64,000 nt of DNA from Erythrobacter litoralis (GTDB lineage: Bacteria; Pseudomonadota; Alphaproteobacteria; Sphingomonadales; Sphingomonadaceae): the NCBI RefSeq assembly GCF_001719165.1, contig NZ_CP017057.1:1612001-1676000 (forward strand). Reading direction: 5' to 3'. A program made the translations under genes and the position numbers. Position 1 is the stretch's first letter; every line of letters starts with the position of its first letter. The notes under the pieces are model-generated. The model was given only the letters and a program-made list of their open reading frames with translations. It did not search any database and was not told the DNA's origin. Of the stretch, positions 1 through 7,996 are shown in pieces.

Positions 1-864
1 CAGGCCTCGATCGACAACAATTTCTCGACTGAAACGATCGGCCGTTCGGACCTCCAGATCGCAATGGCGGAAAGCTATTTCGGCGCAGGCGAAACCCAGC
101 AGGGCCTCGACTACCTCGAGGGGGCGATCGCCGACAAGAAGACGGCCGGCGAGGAAGTGCCTGCGCAGTGGTATCGCCGCGGGATCACGGTCGCTTACGA
201 GAACAAGATCACGCCCGATCTGTACGAGATGGTGACCGCGTGGATCGCAGATTACCCGACCACGGCGAACTGGCGCGATGCGATCAATCTCACGCGCAAT
301 CTCAACACTTTCGAAGGCGGGGAGATTCTCGACCTACTGCGGCTCAGCCGCCGGGTCGAGGCAATGGGCGACGTCTCGGATTATGAATATTACGTCGAGG
401 CCGCCGATGCACGCCGCCTGCCAAAGGAAGTCAGCGACGTCATCGAGGAAGGCTATGCCTCGGGGGTGGTTTCGCGCGACAATCTCTATCTCGCCGAAGC
501 CTTGGAGCTTGCAAAGGGCCGGATCGCAGCCGACCGCGCCGACCTTCCCGCGCTCGAAACCGACGCGATGGCGAGCGATGCCGGGCTCCGGCTCGTCTCG
601 GGCGCGGCCGACGCGTTCCTGAGCTATGACGATTACGCCAAGGCCGAGACGTTCTACGAAAAGGCTCTCACCATGCCCGGCGTCGAAAAGAACGAGGCGC
701 AGCTTCGTCTCGCCATCGCCAAGATCGAGCTCGGAAAATACGACGCAGCGCTCGACCTGCTGACTGATATCGACGGCAAGCGGGCGCCCATTGCTAAGCT
801 GTGGATGGCCTACGCAAGGGGCGAACAGGGCGGCACGGCAACCGGCGCCATGACGGGCGGCTAA
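1..864 (+). CDS. Tetratricopeptide repeat protein, 5'-truncated by window edge
   Basis: The frame is open from base 1 to a TAA at 862-864, so the real start lies outside the window; the first internal ATG is at 64. The visible 287 residues are helical and repetitive, with TPR-like pairs such as AESYFGAGETQQGLDYLEGA near the start and FLSYDDYAKAETFYEKAL and LRLAIAKIELGKYDAALDLL near the end. TPR arrays bind proteins, so a scaffold or periplasmic role is likely, but no signal peptide can be judged without the N-terminus. It ends just before a bidirectional terminator and is convergent with the NYN gene. Identity beyond TPR is unknown. Confidence 0.75.
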   Translation, partial: QASIDNNFSTETIGRSDLQIAMAESYFGAGETQQGLDYLEGAIADKKTAGEEVPAQWYRRGITVAYENKITPDLYEMVTAWIADYPTTANWRDAINLTRNLNTFEGGEILDLLRLSRRVEAMGDVSDYEYYVEAADARRLPKEVSDVIEEGYASGVVSRDNLYLAEALELAKGRIAADRADLPALETDAMASDAGLRLVSGAADAFLSYDDYAKAETFYEKALTMPGVEKNEAQLRLAIAKIELGKYDAALDLLTDIDGKRAPIAKLWMAYARGEQGGTATGAMTGG

Positions 865-883
865 ACGCCTGCGACGATTCAAG

Positions 884-922
884 AAAAAGGGCGCCGGGAG
901 CATTGCTTCCGGCGCCCTTTCC
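884..922. terminator. Bidirectional intrinsic terminator
   Basis: A 14-bp stem (arms 886-899 and 907-920, one G.T wobble) closes on a 7-nt loop. An A-run lies on the left and TTT on the right, so it can work in both directions. It sits between the convergent TPR gene (stop at 864) and NYN gene (stop at 945). It is the clearest intrinsic terminator I found in the window. Confidence 0.85.
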
Positions 923-944
923 AATGGCCTCGATCCCTTTCGTC

Positions 945-1718
945 TCAGCGCAGCCGCTTGACCCAGACCTCGCCGTCCTTGCGTCGTTCCAGCGCGAAAT
1001 TCGGGATCGCATCGAGCATGTCGTAAAGCCGGGTGAAGCCGTAATTGCGTGTATCGAAGCTGGACCGATTGCCCGCACGCTGGCCCACTTCGGACAGCTT
1101 GGCATACCCGTTCTCATCGCGCTTCGAGGCGTTGTAGGCATCCACCAGCAGGTTCAGCAGATCCTCGCCGATGCCGCTCGATGCCGCCTCTTTCTCACTA
1201 TTGGTCCCGGTGCCTGATCCAGCCGCCGACTTCGTCGAGCCGCGCCGTGAGCCGGGACCCTTTTCCGCCTTGTCGGCGCGCAGCAGGGCGTTGACGTCTA
1301 TGAAACGGGTGCAGGCTTCGCGAAACGCCTCGGGCGTCTTGCCGCCGCCGAATCCGTAGACCGGCAGGCCGTCCTGTCTGATGCGCATGGCAAGCGGCAT
1401 GAAATCGCTGTCCGAGCTCATGATGCCGAAGCCGTGGACGCGCCCGCCATAAAGAAGGTCGAGCGCGTCGATCGTCATCTTCATGTCGGTCGCGTTCTTG
1501 CCCTTGGTGAGGTCGAATTGCTGCTGAGGCTCGATGCCATAGCGATGCATCTTGTCGATCCAGCCCTTGAGGCTGGTCTTGCGCCAATTGCCATAGGCGC
1601 GCCGGATATTGACCTGGCCGAGCTCGGCAAGGACGGTGAGAACCGGATCGATCGCGGCATGGCTGGCATTGTCGGCGTCGATCAGCAGGGCGATGTTGTT
1701 GGAAAAGGGCTGAGACAT
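945..1718 (-). CDS. NYN domain (LabA/DUF88-like) protein with C-terminal OST-HTH/LOTUS-like domain
   Basis: A 257-residue protein. Residues ~8-150 form a PIN-like NYN domain with the acidic residues expected of metal-dependent RNases: LIDADN (Asp14, Asp16), the NATDMKM Asp and the SSDSDF acidic pair. A Ser/Gly/Lys-rich linker (~155-180) leads to a C-terminal winged-helix module ending EVWVKRLR, typical of OST-HTH/LOTUS domains that bind RNA. NYN proteins are predicted or shown to be endoribonucleases; the bacterial substrates are mostly unknown. It is monocistronic, convergent with the TPR gene, and starts 38 nt from the carbonic anhydrase stop on the same strand. Family call secure; cellular role unknown. 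Confidence 0.85.
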   Translation of the reverse strand: MSQPFSNNIALLIDADNASHAAIDPVLTVLAELGQVNIRRAYGNWRKTSLKGWIDKMHRYGIEPQQQFDLTKGKNATDMKMTIDALDLLYGGRVHGFGIMSSDSDFMPLAMRIRQDGLPVYGFGGGKTPEAFREACTRFIDVNALLRADKAEKGPGSRRGSTKSAAGSGTGTNSEKEAASSGIGEDLLNLLVDAYNASKRDENGYAKLSEVGQRAGNRSSFDTRNYGFTRLYDMLDAIPNFALERRKDGEVWVKRLR

Positions 1719-1756
1719 GAGGCCTCATTTGGGCGAGAGCGCCACGCGCGGCAAGT

Positions 1757-2398
1757 CTATTCGATGACTTCGAAGTGGCCCGTCGCCTCGTCGAGAGAAT
1801 AGAGCCGTCCCTCCGCGATCGAGAAATGCGAGCCTCGCAGCTTGAGCCGCCCTTCTGCCTCGCGCGCTGCCAGCCACGGGAAGGTGCGGAGGTTCGCAAG
1901 GCTCTGGCGGATCGCGGCGAATTCCATTTCGAGCTCAGCCTCCGGGCTCTCGGTTCCATAGTGCGACGCGACCTCGGCCCGCGCTTCGTCGAGAAGGGTG
2001 ATCCAGCCCGCGAGAAACCGGCCTTCGCTCTCTTCATCGCCCGAATAATCCTGTCGCAGCGCCGCCTGGCAGCCCCCGCACCGGCCATGGCCCATGACGA
2101 CGATCTGGGCGACCTCGAGCACCTGCACCGCGAATTCGACTGCCGCCGAAACGCCGTGCTGGCCGGGTGTCGTCTCGAACGGCGGGACAAGCGCTGCGAC
2201 GTTTCTGAGAACGAAGATGTCGCCCGGATCGACGTCGAAGATCTGCGCCGGATCGACCCGGCTGTCGCAGCAGGCAATGATCATGAGCTTGGGATGCTGG
2301 CCCTTTTCCAGCGTTTCGGCAAAGCGTTCGCGCTGGCGGGGCCAGGTCTGTTCGCGGAAACGGCGATAGCCTTTCAGCAATTCGGCGAATTCGGGCAT
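1757..2398 (-). CDS. Beta-class carbonic anhydrase
   Basis: Catalyses reversible CO2 hydration with a zinc ion in the cytoplasm. The zinc ligands and catalytic dyad are present: CCDSR (first Cys ligand, Asp-Arg dyad) and HGRCGG (His and Cys ligands) about 60 residues later. Two in-frame ATGs exist. I chose the one at 2398 because AAGAGG lies 8 nt upstream; the ATG at 2407 directly abuts that AAGAGG and would leave no spacing. The protein is then 213 residues, normal for the family. It is transcribed divergently from lipA across a ~160-nt intergenic region. Confidence 0.92.
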   Translation of the reverse strand: MPEFAELLKGYRRFREQTWPRQRERFAETLEKGQHPKLMIIACCDSRVDPAQIFDVDPGDIFVLRNVAALVPPFETTPGQHGVSAAVEFAVQVLEVAQIVVMGHGRCGGCQAALRQDYSGDEESEGRFLAGWITLLDEARAEVASHYGTESPEAELEMEFAAIRQSLANLRTFPWLAAREAEGRLKLRGSHFSIAEGRLYSLDEATGHFEVIE

Positions 2399-2523
2399 TG
2401 GTCTCATCCTCTTGGCCGATTGGCGCTAGGCGCAGGGAAGGGGCGGGGCAAGCGTTGCGCCCGGTGCAGCCTCTTTTGCGCAGAATAGCGCGATCGCTCG
2501 CACAATCGATGGGTCAAGCGCGG

Positions 2524-2552
2524 TTGCGGGCAGGGTGAACGGGTCTTAAATA
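2524..2552 (+). promoter_or_regulatory. Candidate sigma-70 promoter of lipA, possibly leaderless
   Basis: TTGCGG (2524-2529), a 17-nt spacer and TAAATA (2547-2552) precede the lipA ATG. The first base of the ATG (2559) is the seventh base after the -10 element, where transcription would normally start, and no Shine-Dalgarno sequence is visible. This fits a leaderless transcript. It is a reading of hexamers only; there is no transcript evidence. Confidence 0.45.
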
Positions 2553-2558
2553 GCGCGC

Positions 2559-3518
2559 ATGAACGATCTCGCGAACACTCCGCAGCCCGAACCGAATGCT
2601 GGACGCCCGGCGCGCCAGCGCAAGCCCGACTGGATCCGCGTCCGCGCGCCCGCCGGAGAGGGCTATCACGAGACCCGCCGCCTGATGCGCGAGCTCAATC
2701 TCAACACGGTGTGCGAAGAGGCGGCCTGCCCCAATATCGGCGAGTGCTGGACCAAGAAGCACGCGACCGTCATGATCCTCGGCGATGTCTGCACGCGTGC
2801 ATGCGCGTTCTGCAACGTCAAGACCGGGATGCCGCGCAAGGTCGATCCGATGGAGCCGGAAAACACCGCGATCGCCGCGGCCAAGATGGGTCTAGAACAC
2901 ATCGTCATCACCAGCGTCGACCGCGACGACCTGCCCGATGGCGGGGCAATGCAGTTCGTCAAGGTGATCGAGGCCCTGCGCCGCAACACGCCTGATACGA
3001 CGATCGAGATCCTCACGCCCGATTTCCGCGGCAAGATGCGCCGCGCGGTGGAGATGATCTGCGAGGCGGGACCGGACGTCTACAACCACAATCTGGAAAC
3101 CGTGCCGCGGCTCTATCCGACGATCCGCCCGGGCGCGCGCTATTATGCCTCGCTGCGGCTGCTCGAAGAAGTGAAGGCGCACAACCCGCTGATCTTCACG
3201 AAGTCGGGCATCATGCTCGGGCTGGGCGAGGAACGTCTCGAAGTGCATCAGGTGATGGACGACATGAGAAGCGCCGAAGTCGATTTCATCACGATGGGCC
3301 AGTATCTACAGCCGACGCCCAAGCATGCCAGGGTCGAGGAATTCGTCACGCCGAAGGCGTTCGACGCCTATGGGGCGATCGCGCGGGCCAAGGGGTTCCT
3401 GCAGGTCGCCTCGAGCCCACTGACGCGGTCAAGCTACCACGCCGGCGATGATTTCGCCCAGATGCGGGCCGCGCGCGAGGAACGCCTTGCCAAGCAGGCG
3501 GCACGGGAAAAGGCCTGA
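2559..3518 (+). CDS. lipA: Lipoyl synthase
   Basis: Radical SAM enzyme that inserts two sulfurs into octanoyl groups on E2 subunits and GcvH. Both iron-sulfur sites are visible: the auxiliary cluster cysteines C52, C57, C63 and the radical SAM CxxxCxxC motif C78, C82, C85 (CTRACAFC). The C-terminal serine motif that ligates the auxiliary cluster is present in [11 protein letters not shown]. At 319 residues it is family length. The Coq10-like gene starts 5 nt after the stop, so the two are probably co-transcribed. The PDH E2 it would modify is encoded at 26.4-27.8 kb. Confidence 0.97.
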   Translation: MNDLANTPQPEPNAGRPARQRKPDWIRVRAPAGEGYHETRRLMRELNLNTVCEEAACPNIGECWTKKHATVMILGDVCTRACAFCNVKTGMPRKVDPMEPENTAIAAAKMGLEHIVITSVDRDDLPDGGAMQFVKVIEALRRNTPDTTIEILTPDFRGKMRRAVEMICEAGPDVYNHNLETVPRLYPTIRPGARYYASLRLLEEVKAHNPLIFTKSGIMLGLGEERLEVHQVMDDMRSAEVDFITMGQYLQPTPKHARVEEFVTPKAFDAYGAIARAKGFLQVASSPLTRSSYHAGDDFAQMRAAREERLAKQAAREKA

Positions 3519-3523
3519 GTCCC

Positions 3524-3985
3524 ATGCCCGGTATCCGCGAGACGCGCAGGCTGCCTTATAGCTGCGAACAGATGTTCGACCTTGTCGCAGACGTGAAGCG
3601 CTATGGCGAGTTCCTGCCGTGGGTGATCGCGACGCGTGTCCGTTCGGACAGCGAGACCGAAATGATCGCGGACATGGTGGTCGGCTTCAAGGCGATCCGC
3701 GAAAGCTTCACCTCGCGCGTGCTCAAGCGCCGCCCACGCGAGATCGAAGTGATCTATCTCGACGGGCCGCTCAGCGATCTCGACAATGTCTGGACCTTCC
3801 GAGAGATCGACGAGCACAGCTGCGAGATCGATTTCGCGGTCGATTTCACCTTCAAGAACAAGCTGTTCGAGAGGATTGCGGGCCAGTATTTCGACCGCGC
3901 CTTCCGCAAGATGGTTGCTGCTTTCGAAGCGCGCGCGAACGAGCTTTACGGCAACAGCAATTCGAGCGCGCACAGCGTCGCCTGA
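3524..3985 (+). CDS. Coq10/RatA-type START-domain ubiquinone-binding protein
   Basis: A 153-residue SRPBCC/START domain protein spanning the entire length: MPGIRETRRLPYSCEQMFDL, the YGEFLPWV segment, and a C-terminal amphipathic helix (FDRAFRKMVAAFEARA). Mitochondrial Coq10 binds ubiquinone and supports respiration; the E. coli relative RatA has been reported as a toxin, but alphaproteobacterial members are usually taken as Coq10-like. It follows lipA by 5 nt. Its 3' end overlaps the convergent CinA gene by 40 bases, so the terminal codons are shared antisense. The quinone-related role is inferred from family. Confidence 0.88.
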   Translation: MPGIRETRRLPYSCEQMFDLVADVKRYGEFLPWVIATRVRSDSETEMIADMVVGFKAIRESFTSRVLKRRPREIEVIYLDGPLSDLDNVWTFREIDEHSCEIDFAVDFTFKNKLFERIAGQYFDRAFRKMVAAFEARANELYGNSNSSAHSVA

Positions 3986-4455
3986 CGACGGATCGAAGCG
4001 CGCGCGCCGGGGCCTTCGCCGCCGTCGAAATGCCGGAGTTCGCCTTCGGGCTCCCCCATGTCGCGCGTTGCGCGGGCGAAGACGACCGTTCCGACCGGTT
4101 TGATCGTCGTCCCGCCGCCCGGTCCCGCAACTCCGCTGATCGCCACTGCGACATCGGCGTTGGAGCGTTCCAGCGCGCCCTGCGCCATTGCCCAGACACA
4201 GGCGATCGATACAGCGCCGAAGGTCTCGATGATGTCGCTTGCGACGCCCAGCGATTCCATCTTGGCCTCGTTCGAATAGGTCACGAACCCCCGGTCGAGC
4301 ACGGCGGAGGAGCCCGCCACCTCGGTCAGCGCGCCGGCGACGAGGCCGCCCGTGCAGCTCTCCGCCAGAGCGACCTTGCGCCCGGCCTCGGCGTTTTCTG
4401 CGATGACCCTCTCGGCAAGCCGCGTGATGTCATCGGGAAGGAGATAATCGCTCAT
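3946..4455 (-). CDS. CinA C-terminal-type amidase (nicotinamide-nucleotide amidohydrolase, PncC-like)
   Basis: A stand-alone 169-residue CinA C-terminal domain. Members deamidate NMN to nicotinic acid mononucleotide in NAD recycling. The conserved ALAESCTGG motif (catalytic Ser), a TYSNEAK segment and GVAGPGGGT are all visible. The N-terminal MoCF-like domain of full CinA is absent, as in E. coli PncC. The 3' end overlaps the convergent Coq10-like gene. ispDF lies upstream on the same strand with a 114-nt gap. Confidence 0.88.
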   Translation of the reverse strand: MSDYLLPDDITRLAERVIAENAEAGRKVALAESCTGGLVAGALTEVAGSSAVLDRGFVTYSNEAKMESLGVASDIIETFGAVSIACVWAMAQGALERSNADVAVAISGVAGPGGGTTIKPVGTVVFARATRDMGEPEGELRHFDGGEGPGARASIRRQATLCALELLLP

Positions 4456-4569
4456 TGCCCGGTGCCCCTTGTCGTGTTGCCTTCGTGAAAGACGAGGTCA
4501 TTCGCCATGGCGAAGGCAAAAAATGCGCCGGCGGGCTCGGAAAACTGTCGCGTCATACCGGGCATTGTC

Positions 4570-5736
4570 TCACGAGCGTGCCTCGCGCGAAAGGGCGACT
4601 ATCGCCTGCGCCGCGATGCCCTCTCCGCGCCCCGTAAAGCCGAGCCTTTCGGTAGTGGTCGCCTTTATGCTGACTGCGCTCTCATCGAGCCCGGTGAGGC
4701 GCGCGACCTCGGCCCGCATGGCCGGGCGGTGGGGGCCGATTTTCGGCGCTTCGCAGATGATGGTGAGGTCGATATTGGCGAGGGCATAGCCCGCATCGCT
4801 CGCCAGCTTCACGGCGTGTTCGAGAAAGCGTCCCGAGCGCGCACCGGCCCATTGCGGGTCGCTGGGCGGGAAATGCGTGCCGATATCCCCGTCGCCGACC
4901 GCGCCAAGCACGGCATCGGTGATCGCATGCAGCGCGACATCTGCGTCGGAATGGCCGGCCAGACCCTTGTCGTGGTCGAGCTTGACCCCGCACAGCCACA
5001 ATTCCTCGCCCTCTTCGAGCCGGTGCACGTCGAAACCCTGCCCGACGCGAAAGGCCGATGCCGAGGCGTTTTCCATCAGGTCCTCCGCGAAGGTGATTTT
5101 CTTGAGCCGTTCGTCGCCGCGCACCAGGGCGATCTCACCGCCATTTGCGGCCAGCACCTGCGCATCGTCCCCCGCATCGGTGCCGCCGACCCAGGCGCGG
5201 TGTGCGCCAAGGATGTCCTCGTAGCGAAAGGCCTGCGGGGTCTGCACTCGGCGCAAGGTTTCGCGGTCGGCCTTGTCCGCCATCGTACCCCGCGGGCCCG
5301 CAACAGCGATCGAATCGACCACGGGAAGCACGGGAATGGCGCCCGGATGTTCGCCGAGCGCACCCAGCAACCGATCGATTACCGCACGCGGCAGGTCGGG
5401 CCGGGCAGCATCGTGGATGAGCACCCGTTCCGGAGCATCGCTTTCAAGCGCCGTCAGCCCGGCGGCAACCGAATCCTGCCGGTTCGATCCGCCGATGACG
5501 AAACGGATGTCGTCGCACGCGCCGATGGCTTCGCGGGCATGATCCTCGGCGCCCTGCGCGATCACGACGATCAGGGGGTTCGCCCCGGCCTCCCTCAGTG
5601 CCTCGACCGAATGGGAAAGCAGCGGGCGGCCCCGCCAGGTGCGGAACTGCTTGGGCAATTCGCCCCCGACGCGCAGGCCCTTGCCGGCCGCCACGATGAT
5701 TGCGGCAAAGGGGGGAAGGGGGGGCTCTCCTCGCAT
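4570..5736 (-). CDS. ispDF: Bifunctional IspD/IspF (MEP cytidylyltransferase / MECDP synthase)
   Basis: Catalyses two non-consecutive steps of the MEP isoprenoid pathway. The N-terminal IspD domain (~1-220) has the nucleotide-binding AAGKGLRVGGELPKQF motif and LIHDAARP. The C-terminal IspF domain (~230-388) has the zinc ligands FDVHRL and the GHSDADV signature, plus ERLGFTGRGEG near the end. The fusion is characteristic of many Alphaproteobacteria. I start at the ATG at 5736 (388 residues); the frame extends to a TTG at 5775, but homology-like sequence begins only after the ATG. Divergent from dusB. Confidence 0.95.
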   Translation of the reverse strand: MRGEPPLPPFAAIIVAAGKGLRVGGELPKQFRTWRGRPLLSHSVEALREAGANPLIVVIAQGAEDHAREAIGACDDIRFVIGGSNRQDSVAAGLTALESDAPERVLIHDAARPDLPRAVIDRLLGALGEHPGAIPVLPVVDSIAVAGPRGTMADKADRETLRRVQTPQAFRYEDILGAHRAWVGGTDAGDDAQVLAANGGEIALVRGDERLKKITFAEDLMENASASAFRVGQGFDVHRLEEGEELWLCGVKLDHDKGLAGHSDADVALHAITDAVLGAVGDGDIGTHFPPSDPQWAGARSGRFLEHAVKLASDAGYALANIDLTIICEAPKIGPHRPAMRAEVARLTGLDESAVSIKATTTERLGFTGRGEGIAAQAIVALSREARS

Positions 5737-5813
5737 GGCAGGGCGGCGCTTAGGGGCTGGACGGAATTTCCGCAATGCACTATGCGCTGCTCAAATTTTA
5801 GGCATTTTCCCCG

Positions 5814-6830
5814 ATGACACAGCTTCCCCCACCCCCGGCACTGAAGCCGATCAGGATAGGTCCGGTAACGATCCCCGACCCGGTCCTGCTTGCGCCCATG
5901 ACGGGCGTGACCGACATGCCGTTCCGCACCCTGGTACGGCGCTATGGTTCGGGTCTCAACGTGACCGAGATGGTCGCGAGCGAGGCGGCGATCCGCGAGA
6001 CCCGCCAGTCGATTCAGAAAACCGCTTGGGACCCCGTCGAAGAGCCCGTTTCGATGCAGCTTGTCGGTTGCGATCCCGGCAGCATGGCCGAGGCGGCGAA
6101 GCTTCAGGAAGGAAACGGCGCAGCGATCATCGACATCAATTTCGGTTGCCCGGTCAAGAAAGTCGTCGGGCAGTATGCAGGCAGCGCCCTTATGCGCGAA
6201 GTGCCGCTGGCGACGAAGCTGATGGAAGCGACCGTCAAGGCTGTCGACGTGCCGGTGACGGTCAAGATGCGCATGGGCTGGGACCATGCGAGCCTCAACG
6301 CGCCGGAACTCGCCCGCATCGCTGAAGATCTGGGCGTGCAGATGATCACCGTCCACGGCCGCACCCGCAACCAGATGTACAAGGGGAGCGCCGACTGGGC
6401 CTTCATCCGGAGCGTCAAGGAAGCTGTCTCGATCCCCGTCATCGTCAATGGCGATATCTGCGGGATAGAGGATGCGGCAAAGGCGCTTGACCAATCGGTC
6501 GCGGACGGTGTCATGATCGGGCGCGGCGCCTATGGCAAGCCGTGGCTGCTCGGCCAGGTCATGCATTGGTGGCGCACCGGTGAAAGCCTGCCCAGCCCCA
6601 GCTTCGACGAGCAGTACGGCGTCCTCGTCGAGCATTACGAACGCATGCTCGACCATTACGGGCAGGATGTCGGGGTCAAGATCGCGCGCAAGCATCTTGG
6701 CTGGTACACCAAGGGGATGCACGGCTCGGCCGATTTCAGGAACAAGGCGAACCAGATCGATGACCCGCGCGAGGTGCTGGGCGAGATCGAGCGCTTCTAC
6801 GAACCGTTCCTGAGGCGCCGGGCGGCCTGA
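5814..6830 (+). CDS. dusB: tRNA-dihydrouridine synthase B (NifR3 family)
   Basis: FMN-dependent enzyme that reduces uridines in the tRNA D-loop. Visible features are [12 protein letters not shown] at the start of the TIM barrel, the catalytic Cys in [18 protein letters not shown], the [12 protein letters not shown] signature and FMN-phosphate binding at NGDI and GRGAYGKPW. At 338 residues it is normal. The ntrB ATG follows the stop by one base, reproducing the nifR3-ntrB-ntrC operon known from Rhizobium and Rhodobacter. Confidence 0.96.
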   Translation: MTQLPPPPALKPIRIGPVTIPDPVLLAPMTGVTDMPFRTLVRRYGSGLNVTEMVASEAAIRETRQSIQKTAWDPVEEPVSMQLVGCDPGSMAEAAKLQEGNGAAIIDINFGCPVKKVVGQYAGSALMREVPLATKLMEATVKAVDVPVTVKMRMGWDHASLNAPELARIAEDLGVQMITVHGRTRNQMYKGSADWAFIRSVKEAVSIPVIVNGDICGIEDAAKALDQSVADGVMIGRGAYGKPWLLGQVMHWWRTGESLPSPSFDEQYGVLVEHYERMLDHYGQDVGVKIARKHLGWYTKGMHGSADFRNKANQIDDPREVLGEIERFYEPFLRRRAA

Positions 6831-6831
6831 A

Positions 6832-7995
6832 ATGGCATCGCGGCGGGCGCTCGGGGAGGAGCGCGGGAACATTCCGGACGGTACCGCCAGGCCCGATGCG
6901 CGCGCGCAGATCGCGGGGATGATCTTCGCGGTCCTTCTTATCGACGCGGAAGGACGCATCGCCGAAGTCAACCAGGCGGCCGAGATATTGCTTGGCACCA
7001 GCGCAAGGCGTCTCGTCGGCCATTCGCTCCCCGAATTGCTTGGCCCGCTCGACCCACGCGTCGAAAAACGCCTGAAGCGCGCCGATGAGGCGCTTGTCGC
7101 GCGGGAATTGGTGCTGACTGTCAGAGAGGCGGAATTGCAGGTCAATCTCACCGTTTCCCCGCTCGCGGGCGCGCCGGGCTGGCGCGTGGTGACCCTTTCG
7201 GAAATCGCGCATGAGGACACCGCGAGCGTCGAAACGGTCGGAGAAAGCACGCCTCCCGGCCCCTCTATTCTCGCGCATGAGATCAAGAACCCGCTTTCCG
7301 CGATCCGCGGCGCTGCACAGCTTGCCGCGCGCAAGTTGCCGCACAAGGACAAGCCGCTCGCTCGGATGATCACCGACGAGGTCGACCGGATCGCTCGCCT
7401 GATCGACCGGATGCAGCAATTGGGCAGCACGCGCAGCGAACCGCCCGAACCATGCAATCCCCACGAGGCGATCCGCAGCGCGCTCGCGACCGTAAGGGTG
7501 GCGAGCGCGGGGACGCTGGCGGGTGAGGGCGCTTTCAATGTCGCATTCCGCGAGGAGTTCGACCCCTCGCTCCCGCCTGTTCTCGCCAATCGCGACGCGC
7601 TTGAACAGGTGCTGATCAACCTGCTTTCCAATGCCCGCGACGCGGCGGTCGAAGGGGCGCGCTCGCCGCAGGTGACGATCCGCACCCGATATGTCCACGG
7701 CCTCGTCTTCAGCGCGATGCGCCTTGGCCGGGCGGTCCGCCTGCCGATCGAGATCACCGTGACCGACAATGGCAAGGGCATCGACCCCGCGCTTCGCGGC
7801 GCGGTTTTCGAGCCGTTCGTGTCGACCAAGCAATCGGGGCAGGGTCTTGGCCTTGCCCTCGTTCGCAAGCTGGTTCTCGACATGGGCGGGAGCATCACGC
7901 ACGAGCGTGACCCGCGGCTCGGCCTGACGCATTTCCGGGTCCATCTTGCCCAGGCCCAGGGCCAGGCGCCTTCGCAGGCCGGAGGAAAGGGATAG
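6832..7995 (+). CDS. ntrB: Nitrogen regulation sensor histidine kinase NtrB
   Basis: Cytoplasmic kinase/phosphatase that phosphorylates NtrC when nitrogen is limiting, under PII control. An N-terminal PAS domain (~25-110; FAVLLIDAEGRIAEVNQAAE) precedes the H-box ILAHEIKNPLSAIRG with phospho-acceptor His149, then ATP-binding N-box LINLLSNARDAA and G-boxes VTDNGKGI and GQGLGLALV. There are no membrane segments. It starts one base after dusB and the NtrC ATG follows 1 nt after its stop, so the three are one operon. Confidence 0.95.
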   Translation: MASRRALGEERGNIPDGTARPDARAQIAGMIFAVLLIDAEGRIAEVNQAAEILLGTSARRLVGHSLPELLGPLDPRVEKRLKRADEALVARELVLTVREAELQVNLTVSPLAGAPGWRVVTLSEIAHEDTASVETVGESTPPGPSILAHEIKNPLSAIRGAAQLAARKLPHKDKPLARMITDEVDRIARLIDRMQQLGSTRSEPPEPCNPHEAIRSALATVRVASAGTLAGEGAFNVAFREEFDPSLPPVLANRDALEQVLINLLSNARDAAVEGARSPQVTIRTRYVHGLVFSAMRLGRAVRLPIEITVTDNGKGIDPALRGAVFEPFVSTKQSGQGLGLALVRKLVLDMGGSITHERDPRLGLTHFRVHLAQAQGQAPSQAGGKG

Positions 7996-7996
7996 G

